From positions 2,108,001 to 2,172,000 of the forward strand of contig OY970069.1 of NCBI GenBank assembly GCA_963705325.1: 64,000 nt of DNA. Direction: 5' to 3'. The stretch is from DATARH01 sp963705325. GTDB taxonomy: Bacteria > Pseudomonadota > Alphaproteobacteria > ATCC43930 > CGMCC-115725. Below, piece by piece: positions 17,297 through 26,028 of this stretch. Position numbers and translations under genes: made by a program. Numbering within the stretch: position 1 is the stretch's first letter; the number at the start of each line of letters is the position of its first letter. The notes under the pieces are model-generated. The model made no database searches and was not told the DNA's origin. It saw only the letters and a list, made by a program, of their open reading frames with translations.

Positions 17297-18202
17297 TCAA
17301 CGTCTCGTCAGCCGGTAGGTTGCTTGCGTCGTCGGCGAACCGTCGCAGGTGACAAGCCCGCGTTCGACCAGGTCGACGAGATGAGCCAGCACTGAGCGGC
17401 CCGCCGCCCGCTTCAGGTTCGGGTTGAGCCCGATATAAAGGCGCTCGACCATCGCCTCGATGCTGCCGATGCCGGCGCGCAGGCAATCGACAATCCCCTC
17501 TTCGCGGTCGCGGCGGTGGGCGATGAAGGCGCGCACATGCTCGTGCGGTTCGGTGATCGCCGGCCCGTGCGTCGGCCAATAGACTGAATCGCGGCGCCCC
17601 AGGAGCTTGTCGAGCGAGGCCATGTAGGCGGCCATATTGCCGTCGGGCGGCGCGATGACGCTGGTCGACCAGCCCATGACATGGTCGCCGCTAAACAGAA
17701 TCCCCTGGTCGGGGAGCGCGAAGCAGAGATGGTTCGAGGTGTGTCCCGGCGTATGCACTGCTTCGAACCGCCAGCCCGCCCCGACGATCTCGCCGCCGTC
17801 GGGCACGACAATATCCGGCGTGAAATCCCAATCGCCGCCTTCCTCGACCCCGGGTTCGCCGCGACGTCCCCCGGCATGCGGGCCAAACCCATATGTTGGC
17901 GCGCCGGTCGCCTCCTTGACCGCGGCCGCCGCTGGCGAGTGATCGCGATGAGTATGCGTGACGAGGATGTGCGTCACTTCCTCGCCGGCGAGGTCCATCA
18001 ACAGCGCCTCGATATGCTCCGGTAGATCGGGCCCGGGATCGATCACCGCGACTTTGCCCTCGCCGATAACATAGGTGCCGGTGCCGCGAAAGGTGAACGG
18101 TCCCGGATTGCGCGCGACAATCCGCCGGATGCCGGGCGCAACTTCTTCCAGCCTTCCATACTCGAACGTGAAGTCGCGGCGGAACGGGATTTCGACGGCC
18201 AT
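17297..18202 (-). CDS. MBL-fold metallo-hydrolase (LACTB2-like)
   Basis: A 301-aa metallo-beta-lactamase-fold hydrolase. The zinc motif H83-x-H85-x-D87-H88 is in THTHRDHS, a second ligand set is in HTPGHTSNH, and the Asp bridge is in FSGDHVMGW. A C-terminal winged-helix-like segment (LVDLVERGLVTC) is typical of the LACTB2/hydroxyacylglutathione-hydrolase-like branch. It is single and divergent from the DUF6489 gene, sharing a ~45-bp promoter spacer. It could be a thioesterase, nuclease or lactonase; the sequence does not decide. Confidence 0.88.
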   Translation of the reverse strand: MAVEIPFRRDFTFEYGRLEEVAPGIRRIVARNPGPFTFRGTGTYVIGEGKVAVIDPGPDLPEHIEALLMDLAGEEVTHILVTHTHRDHSPAAAAVKEATGAPTYGFGPHAGGRRGEPGVEEGGDWDFTPDIVVPDGGEIVGAGWRFEAVHTPGHTSNHLCFALPDQGILFSGDHVMGWSTSVIAPPDGNMAAYMASLDKLLGRRDSVYWPTHGPAITEPHEHVRAFIAHRRDREEGIVDCLRAGIGSIEAMVERLYIGLNPNLKRAAGRSVLAHLVDLVERGLVTCDGSPTTQATYRLTRR

Positions 18203-18247
18203 CGGGTTGATCCTCTATAATCGCCGCCAATCGTAGGAGGCGGCCCG

Positions 18248-18490
18248 ATGAAACTCAAATTCGACATCGATTGCACGCCCGAGGAGCTGCGCGGCTTCTT
18301 TGGCCTGCCCGAGGTCAAGCCGATGCAGGATCGCCTCATGGCCGAGCTCGAACAGAAAATGCGCGCTAACCTCAGCGCACTCGACCCGGAGACGATGCTG
18401 AAAACCTGGCTCCCGGCGGGCCTCAAGGGCTTCGAGCAGCTGCAGGAGATGTTCTTCTCGCAGATGGGGCGCGGCGCCGGCAAGAAATAG
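18248..18490 (+). CDS. DUF6489 family protein
   Basis: An 80-aa acidic-helical protein beginning MKLKFDIDCTPEELRGFFGL, a pattern found in the DUF6489 family of alphaproteobacteria. It contains an amphipathic helix rich in Met and Leu (FEQLQEMFFSQMG) near the C-terminus. Its function is unknown. It is preceded by GTAGGAGGC 8 bp before the ATG and followed 15 bp later by an acetyltransferase, so the two are probably cotranscribed. Confidence 0.8.
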   Translation: MKLKFDIDCTPEELRGFFGLPEVKPMQDRLMAELEQKMRANLSALDPETMLKTWLPAGLKGFEQLQEMFFSQMGRGAGKK

Positions 18491-18505
18491 CCCGGGGAAA
18501 CGATA

Positions 18506-19042
18506 ATGGCCTTCGGCATCAGGACGCCGCGACTGTTGCTGCGCGAATGGCGCGACGAGGATACCGAGGCCTTCGCTGCGATGTCAGCCGACCCGGCGTT
18601 GACCGAATACCTGCTGCCGCCCGACGAGGATTGGGTGCCTCGGGCGCGCCGCCGCTGGGCTGAGCGCGGCTTCGGCCAGTTCGTCGTCGAACTGCCCGGC
18701 GAGGCGCCGTTCATTGGCGTCGTCGGCCTCGGCGATCTTCACCCCGCGGTCCCGGCCGCACCGGCGATCGAGGCAGCCTGGCGGCTGGCGCGGCTGTATT
18801 GGGGCAAGGGTTACGCCTTTGAGGCGGCCCGCGCTGCGCTCGATGATGGTTTCTACCGCCTCGGCCTCGACGAGATCGTCGCGATCACGGTCGTGGGAAA
18901 TCGGCGGTCGTGGCGGGTCATGGAGCGGCTCGGCATCATGATCCGCGACGCAAACGACGATTTCGACTTCGAGCATCCCCGCTTGCCGCCGGGCCACCCG
19001 TTGCGGCGGCATGTGCTTTATCGCTTGCGACGCCCCGGCTAA
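18506..19042 (+). CDS. GNAT N-acetyltransferase (RimJ/RimL-like)
   Basis: A 178-aa acetyltransferase. The opening IRTPRLLLREWRDEDTEAFA is typical of the RimJ/RimL-type branch, and the acetyl-CoA pyrophosphate loop is YWGKGYAFEAA. Members acetylate ribosomal proteins, antibiotics or small amines. It lies just after the DUF6489 gene and its end overlaps the pyridoxal kinase gene of the opposite strand by 4 bp. The substrate is unknown. Confidence 0.85.
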   Translation: MAFGIRTPRLLLREWRDEDTEAFAAMSADPALTEYLLPPDEDWVPRARRRWAERGFGQFVVELPGEAPFIGVVGLGDLHPAVPAAPAIEAAWRLARLYWGKGYAFEAARAALDDGFYRLGLDEIVAITVVGNRRSWRVMERLGIMIRDANDDFDFEHPRLPPGHPLRRHVLYRLRRPG

Positions 19043-19881
19043 ATCCGCCGCGCCGCAAAATGACGGCTGGGCCTTGCCAGCTCCTCGCGCGCGGCGACGA
19101 GAGCAAGCTCATAGCGGCCGAGGCCGACCGTGGTCTCGATCACCGCGAACATCGCGCTTGCGGTGTGGGACAGCGCGTCGGCCAGGCTCGCGCCGTTGAG
19201 CAGATTGCCGAGGAACAGAGCGGCGGTGACGTCGCCGCAGCCGTTGAGCATCACCGGCAGCTGCGGCGTCTCGACAACCCAGGCGCCACCGGGCCCGCTC
19301 GCCAGCATGATTAGCGCGCCCGGCGCGACATCGAGGCTGGTGACGAGCACGATCCTAGGGCCGCGCCCGCGCAGCATGGCGGCGGCGGCGGCCGCATCCC
19401 CGAGGCCTGCGATCTGCCGTCCGGTAAGAAATTCGAGCTCGAACCGGTTCGGCGTCACGATGTCGGCGCGCTCCAGCGCGGCGTCGCGGAAGAATTCGGC
19501 CACCCCTTCGCGAACATAGGGACCGGTGTCGATGTCGCCGATCACCGGGTCGCAGCAGAAAATCGCGCGCGGGTTTGCCGCCTTCACCTTATCGACGATG
19601 TCGAGCAGCACCGCGCCGGTTTCCGCGGTGCCGATATAGCCCGATAGCACAGCGTCAATGTCGGGTAGCACGCCGAGATCGGCGATGCCCTCGAACAGGC
19701 TCGCCACAACCTCGGCGGCGACCACTTCGCCGCGCCATCTGCCGTGCCCGGTGTGGTTGGAAAAGGCGACGGTATCGAGCGCCCAGGTCTCCACACCGAG
19801 GCATTGCAAGGGGAAAACCGCCGCCGCATTGCCGACATGGCCATAGGCGACCCGCGACTGAACCGAGAGAACCGTCGGCAT
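19039..19881 (-). CDS. pdxY: Pyridoxal kinase
   Basis: A 280-aa ribokinase-fold kinase that phosphorylates pyridoxal with ATP in the vitamin B6 salvage pathway. Seen directly are the PdxY opening MPTVLSVQSRVAYGHVGN, the substrate-region FSNHTGHGRW, ADIVTPNRFELEFLTG, and the catalytic GCGD at residues 214-217 with base D217. Length matches the family. It is monocistronic, tail-to-tail with the acetyltransferase gene. The kinase supplies the cofactor for PLP enzymes such as those at 3361 and 4693, though no regulatory link is shown. Confidence 0.93.
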   Translation of the reverse strand: MPTVLSVQSRVAYGHVGNAAAVFPLQCLGVETWALDTVAFSNHTGHGRWRGEVVAAEVVASLFEGIADLGVLPDIDAVLSGYIGTAETGAVLLDIVDKVKAANPRAIFCCDPVIGDIDTGPYVREGVAEFFRDAALERADIVTPNRFELEFLTGRQIAGLGDAAAAAAMLRGRGPRIVLVTSLDVAPGALIMLASGPGGAWVVETPQLPVMLNGCGDVTAALFLGNLLNGASLADALSHTASAMFAVIETTVGLGRYELALVAAREELARPSRHFAARRI

Positions 19882-19922
19882 CAGTTGTCGCTCAAGAACG
19901 GGCTGGCGCCGCGACCGCGGAC

Positions 19923-20354
19923 TTACTCATGCGTATCGAGCTTGTCGAACACCCGCTTCAGGCTGAAGAAGATGACGGCGCCGCTGGCGATGAACAGGCC
20001 GATACCGGCGGTTTGCAGGCTGCCGCTCGCGCCTGCGCCCATGAACAGCCCGGCAAGCGCGATCACCGCGAAAAGCGGCACGACGACCAGGAGCCCTCTT
20101 GGCGTCTCGACGAAGAGGAATGCCATCCACCCGGCGGGTCCGCCGTCGAACCACAACCTCAGCCGCATGAAGGCGAGCGCCACGGCGGCGCCCGCCAGCA
20201 ATAGCCCGGCCGTGTCGTCTCCGGGGACGCCATCTCCCGCGATGACAAGGCCGAGAAGCGCCAGCGCCCCGAGCAGGACGAATTGCACCCAGAACCCGAC
20301 CCACCGCCAGTACTCCCGGCCCCAATGCTGGGGCGACGTTTCAGGAAGGTCCAT
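19923..20354 (-). CDS. Predicted four-helix membrane protein, unknown
   Basis: A 143-aa protein with about four hydrophobic segments, e.g. FVLLGALALLGLVIAG, GLLLAGAAVALAFM, LLVVVPLFAVIALAGLFMGA and TAGIGLFIASGAVIFFSL. The N-terminus (MDLPETSPQHWGREYWRW) is polar and Trp-rich. I recognise no family. The ATG at 20354 sits 74 bp from the unusual gene on the plus strand, which begins an AT-richer patch. A role in the membrane is inferred from hydropathy only. Confidence 0.6.
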   Translation of the reverse strand: MDLPETSPQHWGREYWRWVGFWVQFVLLGALALLGLVIAGDGVPGDDTAGLLLAGAAVALAFMRLRLWFDGGPAGWMAFLFVETPRGLLVVVPLFAVIALAGLFMGAGASGSLQTAGIGLFIASGAVIFFSLKRVFDKLDTHE

Positions 20355-20394
20355 GTCGCCGCCTAATCCACTTTCTTGGAGCTGGAATATATCC

Positions 20395-20406
20395 GATCAT
20401 ATGATC
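20395..20406. promoter_or_regulatory. Perfect 12-bp palindrome in a divergent spacer
   Basis: GATCATATGATC is a perfect palindrome in the AT-rich 123-bp spacer between the divergent membrane protein and the gene starting at 20478. It sits in the likely promoter zone of both and could be an operator. The role is inferred only from symmetry and place. Confidence 0.35.
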
Positions 20407-20477
20407 GCTACGGTTGGGCACGCTCATAGTCTATTTTGGATCATGTCTGGTGGCGCTGCTACGAAAAGGAGAGGGCT

Positions 20478-21614
20478 GTGCCGGATCCGGATACTTTGCC
20501 GCAAAGCGTCATTTACGATTATGACGCGGTTGACACGATAATTCGCGCCGCGGCCCTGGCCTGCGCGACCCAGCTTGGCGTGACTTCCGGCTGGAAAGAC
20601 GACGACAGTTGGCAAAGCGATCTCGTGTGGCTGGCCAGCGCGGTCAACCCGATAAGTGGCGTCAAAAACCTGATCCGACAGGGGCATTGGCAGTGGACGC
20701 AAACGACTTCCGGCGCACAGGAAGTCAAGGTGGATATGAACCGCCGGCAATTTTTCAAGACGGATTTCTACAACACCTTCTGGGCTTACTTTCAGAAATG
20801 CATGGCCGCGGACAAAGGGACCGGATCGTCGCAGGCGCTGGACTATCTCAATAACCTCGTCACTCGCACTCGCTATGCCTGGAGCGCGGTTTCAGAGCAG
20901 TTCGAGATGGCGCGTCGCATCAACAAGGACGTCTCGGTTTATCTCAATGACGCGCTCGATCGCGCGTACCGCATCCGAACCGCGGCAAGCGTTGCGTTCA
21001 TGGTCGTCGGATCGTTGCCGGTGCTGACGGCTGCGGCGGGGGCAGCAACGGTCGCCAGCTTCAGCTACACGGGTGCGGTCGCCGGTTCTTTCACCGTAGT
21101 GGCCAGCACTGCGAGCCCTTGGGTCATGGCTTGTCAAGTCGCGGGTACAGCCGCGCTCTACGGCTTTTTGACAGACGTGGCCTTTAATAAAGACGAGGTA
21201 CGAAATTCCAAGGCGACTGGCCTGCATATTAGCGATGGCGCTACGAGCGCTGCGGTCGGCGGAGGCGGCAACCTGGTGCAAACGGGTGTCGAGACGGTGA
21301 GAAGTCGCGCTGCTGCTAAAATCGCGGAGGAGGCCCGCCTCGTGGCGAATTGAGATATTGTTCGCAACGCGGTCCTGAAGGCGCGGGCCGATGTTCTGGG
21401 GCGCTCGGTCGTCGAATCGGAGATGAGCAATGAAATCAGCCGGCGCGTATCCGCTGGCCTCGCCCAACACGCGGAGCGAAATTTGAACAGGGTAGCGCAA
21501 TCGGTCGCCCGCAGCGGATCGGTAATCTTCATTTGCTACGGCCTTTATACGATGCGCGATGACATCCGCACCGCGATCAATGGGTTGACTACTGGAATCG
21601 ACCGCACCCGGTAG
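20478..21614 (+). pseudogene. Unrecognised protein interrupted by an in-frame TGA
   Basis: One frame runs from a GTG at 20478 (AAGGAG upstream) to TAG at 21612-21614, broken only by TGA at 21351-21353. The first part is 291 aa. After the TGA the same frame stays open for 86 codons with normal coding character, through an ATG at 21423. The N-terminal half is polar and Trp/Tyr-rich; residues ~170-235 carry hydrophobic Ala/Val/Gly-rich segments that could insert in a membrane, and the tail has another (SGSVIFICYGLYTM). I recognise no family. The base composition is AT-richer than its neighbours, hinting at transfer. The TGA may be a point mutation of a Trp or Arg codon, or an assembly error. Confidence 0.55.
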
Positions 21615-21714
21615 CAGGACTGGTCGCTAAACCAATATCGCTGGGTAATCGAAAGACAGTGTTTTGGTCGGTACCCAAAGGCGAAGTCGCAACGCGGAAG
21701 GCACTGAGCGCTCG

Positions 21715-22590
21715 ATGGTCGATCTGCTTCAATCTCACCCGATCCGCCCCCGCCGCAGTCTGCTGTTCATGCCGGGCGCCAATACCCGCGCTCTCGAGAA
21801 GGCGCGCGAGCTTGGCGCCGACGGGTTGATCTTCGATCTCGAGGACGCGGTCGCGCCCGATGCCAAGGACGCCGCTCGGGCCAATGTCGCCGCGGCGATA
21901 CGGCAAGGTGGGTACGGCAAGCGCGAACTGGTGCTGCGGGTTAATGCCCTCGGCAGCGCCTGGGGCGAGACTGACCTTGCCGCGGCGGCCGCGCTCCCCT
22001 TCGATGCCGTGCTCTTGCCCAAGGTCGAGAGCGCCGAACCCGTGCGCGAGACGGCGGCACGCCTCGGCTCGCATTTGCCGATCTGGTGCATGATCGAAAC
22101 GCCGCGTGGCGTACTTGCCGCCGCTGAGATCGCTGCCGCACCGGGTGTCGCCGCCTTGGTTATGGGCACGTCGGATCTCACCAAGGACCTCGGAGCCCGC
22201 GAGGCTCCGGATCGGCTGCCGCTGCTGACCTCGCTGCAGCTGGTGCTGCTGGCGGCGCGGGCGCACGGTCTCGCCGCGCTTGACGGCGTGCACCTCGACC
22301 TAGCCGACGATGCCGGCTTTGCCGCTGCCTGCGCCCACGGCCGCGCGCTTGGCTTCGATGGCAAGACATTGATCCATCCGAAGCAGATCGCTACGGCCAA
22401 CGCGGCATTCGCGCCTGCCGCCGACGAGGTGCAGCAGGCCCGCAAGATTATCGCCGCGCACGAGACGGCGCTCGCCGCGGGCCGGGGCATCGCCGTCGTC
22501 GACGGCCGGCTCATCGAAAACCTGCATGTCGAGGCCGCGCGCCGCACCGTCGCGCTCGCCGAGGCCATCGTCGAGCTCGATCGGCGCTAG
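21715..22590 (+). CDS. CitE/HpcH-family CoA-ester lyase
   Basis: A 291-aa TIM-barrel lyase of the citrate-lyase-beta/HpcH-HpaI family. It has RRSLLFMPGANTRALEKA, FDLEDAVAPDAK with the acidic Mg-binding residues, LVLRVNAL, CMIETPRGVLAAAEIAA with the metal-binding Glu, and GFDGKTLIHPKQI. Such proteins cleave malyl-, citramalyl- or related CoA esters. The start ATG at 21715 gives the usual short N-terminus. It ends tail-to-tail with the SGNH gene of the other strand. The substrate is unknown; a link to the CoA-ester genes at 52-60 kb is conceivable but distant. Confidence 0.88.
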   Translation: MVDLLQSHPIRPRRSLLFMPGANTRALEKARELGADGLIFDLEDAVAPDAKDAARANVAAAIRQGGYGKRELVLRVNALGSAWGETDLAAAAALPFDAVLLPKVESAEPVRETAARLGSHLPIWCMIETPRGVLAAAEIAAAPGVAALVMGTSDLTKDLGAREAPDRLPLLTSLQLVLLAARAHGLAALDGVHLDLADDAGFAAACAHGRALGFDGKTLIHPKQIATANAAFAPAADEVQQARKIIAAHETALAAGRGIAVVDGRLIENLHVEAARRTVALAEAIVELDRR

Positions 22591-23708
22591 AATTGCAAGG
22601 TTTTCTCTAAGGCTTCCGCCGCGATCCGGTGACCGAGCGGACTCCAATGCTCATCGCAGGGCAGGAAGTATTTGTCGGTGTCGGGTTCGATCGTCGGCAT
22701 TAGCCGCAGCAGATCCACGATGTCGATGCCGTTCTCGGCGCCGAACCGCTGCATGATGTCGCCGAGCCGGTTTCTGCCCTCCGCCGCGACGCGGGCGAAG
22801 TCGTTGCGGCGCGGGATGATCGCGATGGTGACGTTGCGGCTGCCGGCAAGTCTCTTGATCTGCCCGAACGACCACAGCACCGCCTGCAATTGGGCGTCGC
22901 TGAACTCGAAATAGCCGCTGTAATGCTTCGGGCGTGAATCCGAGAGGCGCACGTCGCGATACGCCGCCACCGCCCACGAGTTGTCCGCGACTGTATTGAC
23001 GACACTCGCGAAGAGACCCGGTAGCGCGGCGGGCGCGACCGGGTCCTTTGGGTTTGGCACCGGGTAATACGGCGCATAGCCGTCCGCCGTGGTTTGGTAA
23101 TACGGCCGGTAGCGGCGGCTGAAATCGACCCGGTAGCGGCGCCAGAAGTCGAGGTCGTTGTCGGTGAAGTCGTTGTCGGGGAGGAACAGGATCAGAACCT
23201 GGTCGTGTGTGAAGCGCGAGGCGAGCTTGTCGTAGATGATCTGATATTGCAGTGGTCCGAAATCGTACTGCGCCCCGAAATTGAGGAATTCCCGCTTGAG
23301 CTTCTGTTCGAGGAGGTCGCTGACCCGCTCCTCGGCCTCGACTCCGAAACCCTCGGCAAACGAGTTGCCGAGCACGATCGTGCGGTGAGGATTACCGGCC
23401 AACTCCCGCTCGCGGTCGCGCGCGCCGTAAGCGTTGGACCGCAGGGTGACCGAAAAGCAGGATTTCTCCTGGTGGGACGTCACGTTGGGCAAGTGCCAGG
23501 CGCCCCACGGGTCCGACTCGGTCAGCCACGGCGCCACCACCTCCACTGGCCTCTGCGCGTAGCGGGGGCGCCAGCCGCTCGGGGAAATGAAATCCTCCCA
23601 CACGAAGCAGGCGAACTCTATCGACGCGGCCACCAGAACGACGACGAGGAGGGTCGACGCCAGCCGCCTCAATCCGACCCCCTTACCCAGGAAGTAGGGG
23701 CCCTTCAC
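22587..23708 (-). CDS. SGNH/GDSL-like hydrolase, membrane-anchored
   Basis: A 373-aa protein with an N-terminal hydrophobic anchor (LASTLLVVVLVAASIEFACF) and an SGNH-type domain. The nucleophile block is VLGNSFAEGFGV (G114-N115-S116) and the Asp/His end is DEHWSPLGH near residue 360. An extracytoplasmic esterase or O-acetyl-type role is plausible for this architecture, as in AlgX/AlgJ-like polysaccharide acyl enzymes. No polysaccharide cluster is adjacent. It is followed closely on the same strand by no partner. The assignment of fold is good, the substrate unknown. Confidence 0.78.
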   Translation of the reverse strand: MKGPYFLGKGVGLRRLASTLLVVVLVAASIEFACFVWEDFISPSGWRPRYAQRPVEVVAPWLTESDPWGAWHLPNVTSHQEKSCFSVTLRSNAYGARDRERELAGNPHRTIVLGNSFAEGFGVEAEERVSDLLEQKLKREFLNFGAQYDFGPLQYQIIYDKLASRFTHDQVLILFLPDNDFTDNDLDFWRRYRVDFSRRYRPYYQTTADGYAPYYPVPNPKDPVAPAALPGLFASVVNTVADNSWAVAAYRDVRLSDSRPKHYSGYFEFSDAQLQAVLWSFGQIKRLAGSRNVTIAIIPRRNDFARVAAEGRNRLGDIMQRFGAENGIDIVDLLRLMPTIEPDTDKYFLPCDEHWSPLGHRIAAEALEKTLQF

Positions 23709-23732
23709 CTCCCCGGGAAGGGCCCTCCGCGC

Positions 23733-24800
23733 TCAGCCGCAGGCGACGCAGTACGCGTCGCGCACACCCTCCGGAAGCCGGCTCTCGCTCCAGCTCTTAC
23801 CGCCGTCTTGCGTGCCGAACACCTGGCCGACCCGCGACACGGCATAGACTTGGTTCGGGTCGCGTGGATGCAGGGTCACGCCCATCATGGTCGCGTCGGC
23901 CTTGATGTCGTGGTCGAAGCGCTTCCAGGTCTTGCCGACATCCTCGCTCTTGTAGACCGAGCCGTCGGTCGAGCGCGCCGCCGGTGACAGCGCCGCGTAC
24001 ATGACCTTCGGATCATGCGGCGATGTGCGGATGTCGCGCCCGTAGGTCAGCGGCGAAAAGCGCCCGATCTCCATGTCCTCCCAGGTGTCGCCATGGTCGC
24101 CGCTGCGGAACAGCCCCATGCGGTTGGCGAGGAATACGGTGCCGGGCGCCGCGGCGCTGCACGCCAGCGCATGCCCGTCGAGCATGCCCTCGATCTCGGT
24201 CTGGCTGCCGATACGGCTGCGGTATTTGGGCTGCTCGCAGAACCGGATGAGGTCGGCGGTGCAATCCTCCCAGCTTTCGCCGGCATTGCGGCTGCGCATC
24301 GCGCCGTTGGCCTCGAGTGTGGCGTAGACGTCGTCCGGCGAGCTCGGGTCGACGTCGAGCCGCATCACCCGGCAGGCAAAGGCCATGATTACCCGGTCCG
24401 GCAGCGGTGGATGGGCGAGCTTCTTCCAATTGTCGCCGCCGTCGTCTGAGCGGTAGACGTCGACCGGCGTCGCGCCGGCGTAGAGCCGCTGCGGGTCCTT
24501 CGGGTGGACCAGGATCGACCAGATGTCCGGGTCGCCGCCGGGCACCGCGAGGTGCTCGAACTTGCTGCCGCGATTATGACTGCGGAACATGCCCTTGGTG
24601 CTGCCGACGTAGATCGTGTCGTGGTCGGTCGGATGGACTGTGATCGCATGCACCTCGGCATCGGCGGGCAGCCCGTTCTTCAAGTGCTCCCAACCCTTGT
24701 CGCCGGGCGCCTGGCGGAAGATGCCCGCCAGGGGATTGCCGGAATGGTCCATGCCGACCGTGCCGGCGATGCCGGCATATACATGCGTCTGACCCGCCAT
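23733..24800 (-). CDS. BNR/Asp-box beta-propeller (VPS10/sialidase-fold) protein
   Basis: A 355-aa beta-propeller built of repeated Asp-box motifs: SDDGGDNW, SRNAGESW, SGDHGDTW, SEDVGKTW and QDGGKSW. This pattern occurs in VPS10/photosystem-stability-factor-like and sialidase-fold proteins; the catalytic residues of sialidases are not evident, so I do not call an enzyme. The ATG at 24800 follows GAGGAAG and leaves no obvious signal peptide. It is divergent from the aldo/keto reductase, sharing a ~135-bp spacer. It may bind a ligand or other protein. Confidence 0.8.
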   Translation of the reverse strand: MAGQTHVYAGIAGTVGMDHSGNPLAGIFRQAPGDKGWEHLKNGLPADAEVHAITVHPTDHDTIYVGSTKGMFRSHNRGSKFEHLAVPGGDPDIWSILVHPKDPQRLYAGATPVDVYRSDDGGDNWKKLAHPPLPDRVIMAFACRVMRLDVDPSSPDDVYATLEANGAMRSRNAGESWEDCTADLIRFCEQPKYRSRIGSQTEIEGMLDGHALACSAAAPGTVFLANRMGLFRSGDHGDTWEDMEIGRFSPLTYGRDIRTSPHDPKVMYAALSPAARSTDGSVYKSEDVGKTWKRFDHDIKADATMMGVTLHPRDPNQVYAVSRVGQVFGTQDGGKSWSESRLPEGVRDAYCVACG

Positions 24801-24935
24801 CGCTTCCTCCTCGATCCGCGAAATTTGTCCGCCGATCATAGCGTGCGCCCAAGGGCACGCCAGCGTGTTTGTCACAAAAACTCGCGGGCGGCTCGGCCCT
24901 TCCGCTATGCTGCGGGCAACAAGACGGAGGAATTG

Positions 24936-25925
24936 ATGGCTGCGCAAAAGCGTCGAGTCGGAAAGAACGGGCCGGAGGTCACCGCGATCGGCCTCGGCTG
25001 CATGTCGCTATCGGGGGTCTATGGGCCGAGCGACGAGGCGGCCGGCGAGCGGTTCGTCCAGCAGGCGGTCGATCTCGGCGTCGAGTTCCTCGACAGTTCC
25101 GACATGTATGGCTGGGGCCAGAACGAGTCGCTGCTCGGCCGCGCGCTCAAGGGCCGCCGCGACAAGGTGGTGCTCGCCTCGAAATTCGGCCAAACCCAGA
25201 ACCCCGGCGGGCAGAACGGCGTCGACGGCCGCCCCGAATACGTGATGCAAGCGTGCGAGGCGAGCCTCAAGCGGCTGCAGACCGATTACATCGACGTCTA
25301 TTTCCAGCACCGGGTCGATCCCAATGTCCCGGTCGAGGACACGGTCGGCGCGATGGCGCGGCTGGTTCAGCAGGGCAAGGTGCGTCACCTCGGCCTGTGT
25401 GAGGCGACTCCGCAGCGCATCGCCGCCGCCCACAAGGTTCATCCGATCGCCGCGGTGCAGAGCGAATATTCGCTGCTCTATCCGGAGATCGGCATCGCCA
25501 CGCGCGCGGTCACCCGCGACCTCGGCATTTCCTTTGTCGCCTACGCGCCGCTCGGCCGCAGCCTTCTGGCCGGCGTGGTGCCCGATCTGAACAACCTTGC
25601 GCAGGGCGATACGCGCGGCCGGCATCCCCGCTTTCAGGGCGAGAATTTTGCCAAGAACCGCGCCCGTGTCGAAGGCCTCGAAGCCATCGCCGCCGACAAG
25701 CGCTGCACGGTCGCCCAGCTCTGTCTGGCTTGGCTCCTCGCTCAGGGCGACGACGTGATCCCGATCCCCGGCACCAAGTCGCTCGACCGCCTCCGCGAAA
25801 ACCTCGGCGCGATGGACATCACCCTTTCGCCGCAGGAGCTCGACGCGATCGCCCAGGTGATCCCCGCCGGCAGCGCCGCCGGCACCCGCTATCCCGCGGG
25901 CGGCATGGCGGGAGTGTTCATTTAG
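24936..25925 (+). CDS. Aldo/keto reductase
   Basis: A 329-aa NADPH-dependent TIM-barrel reductase of the AKR13/YajO-like branch. The catalytic tetrad positions are visible: Asp and Tyr in FLDSSDMYG, Lys in VVLASKFG, and His in VYFQHRVDP. NADP-binding residues lie in PIPGTKSLDRLRENL. GGAGG stands 6 bp before the ATG at 24936. It is divergent from the beta-propeller gene and convergent with the lactonase operon. It reduces carbonyls or keto-sugars; the substrate is unknown. Confidence 0.92.
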   Translation: MAAQKRRVGKNGPEVTAIGLGCMSLSGVYGPSDEAAGERFVQQAVDLGVEFLDSSDMYGWGQNESLLGRALKGRRDKVVLASKFGQTQNPGGQNGVDGRPEYVMQACEASLKRLQTDYIDVYFQHRVDPNVPVEDTVGAMARLVQQGKVRHLGLCEATPQRIAAAHKVHPIAAVQSEYSLLYPEIGIATRAVTRDLGISFVAYAPLGRSLLAGVVPDLNNLAQGDTRGRHPRFQGENFAKNRARVEGLEAIAADKRCTVAQLCLAWLLAQGDDVIPIPGTKSLDRLRENLGAMDITLSPQELDAIAQVIPAGSAAGTRYPAGGMAGVFI

Positions 25926-25983
25926 GGCCTCGGACCTGTTCCGGGCCTATGCGGGTTGGCAAGTCGGATCGAAGGCTACAGAC

Positions 25984-26017
25984 ATTCCGGGGTCACCGCT
26001 CGCGCGGTGCCCGGAAT
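25984..26017. terminator. Stem-loop between convergent genes
   Basis: ATTCCGGG plus CACCGC on the left pairs with GCGGTG plus CCCGGAAT on the right across TCGC, with a 2-nt bulge. It sits in the 103-bp gap between the stop codons of the aldo/keto reductase and the lactonase-like gene and would end both transcripts. No clear U-tract follows. Confidence 0.55.
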
Positions 26018-26028
26018 AACGGCGGCAC

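Noticed and set aside
21351..21353. TGA as selenocysteine or a recoded codon
   Set aside because: No SECIS-like hairpin was evident after it, all other genes use TGA as stop, and a point mutation is simpler.
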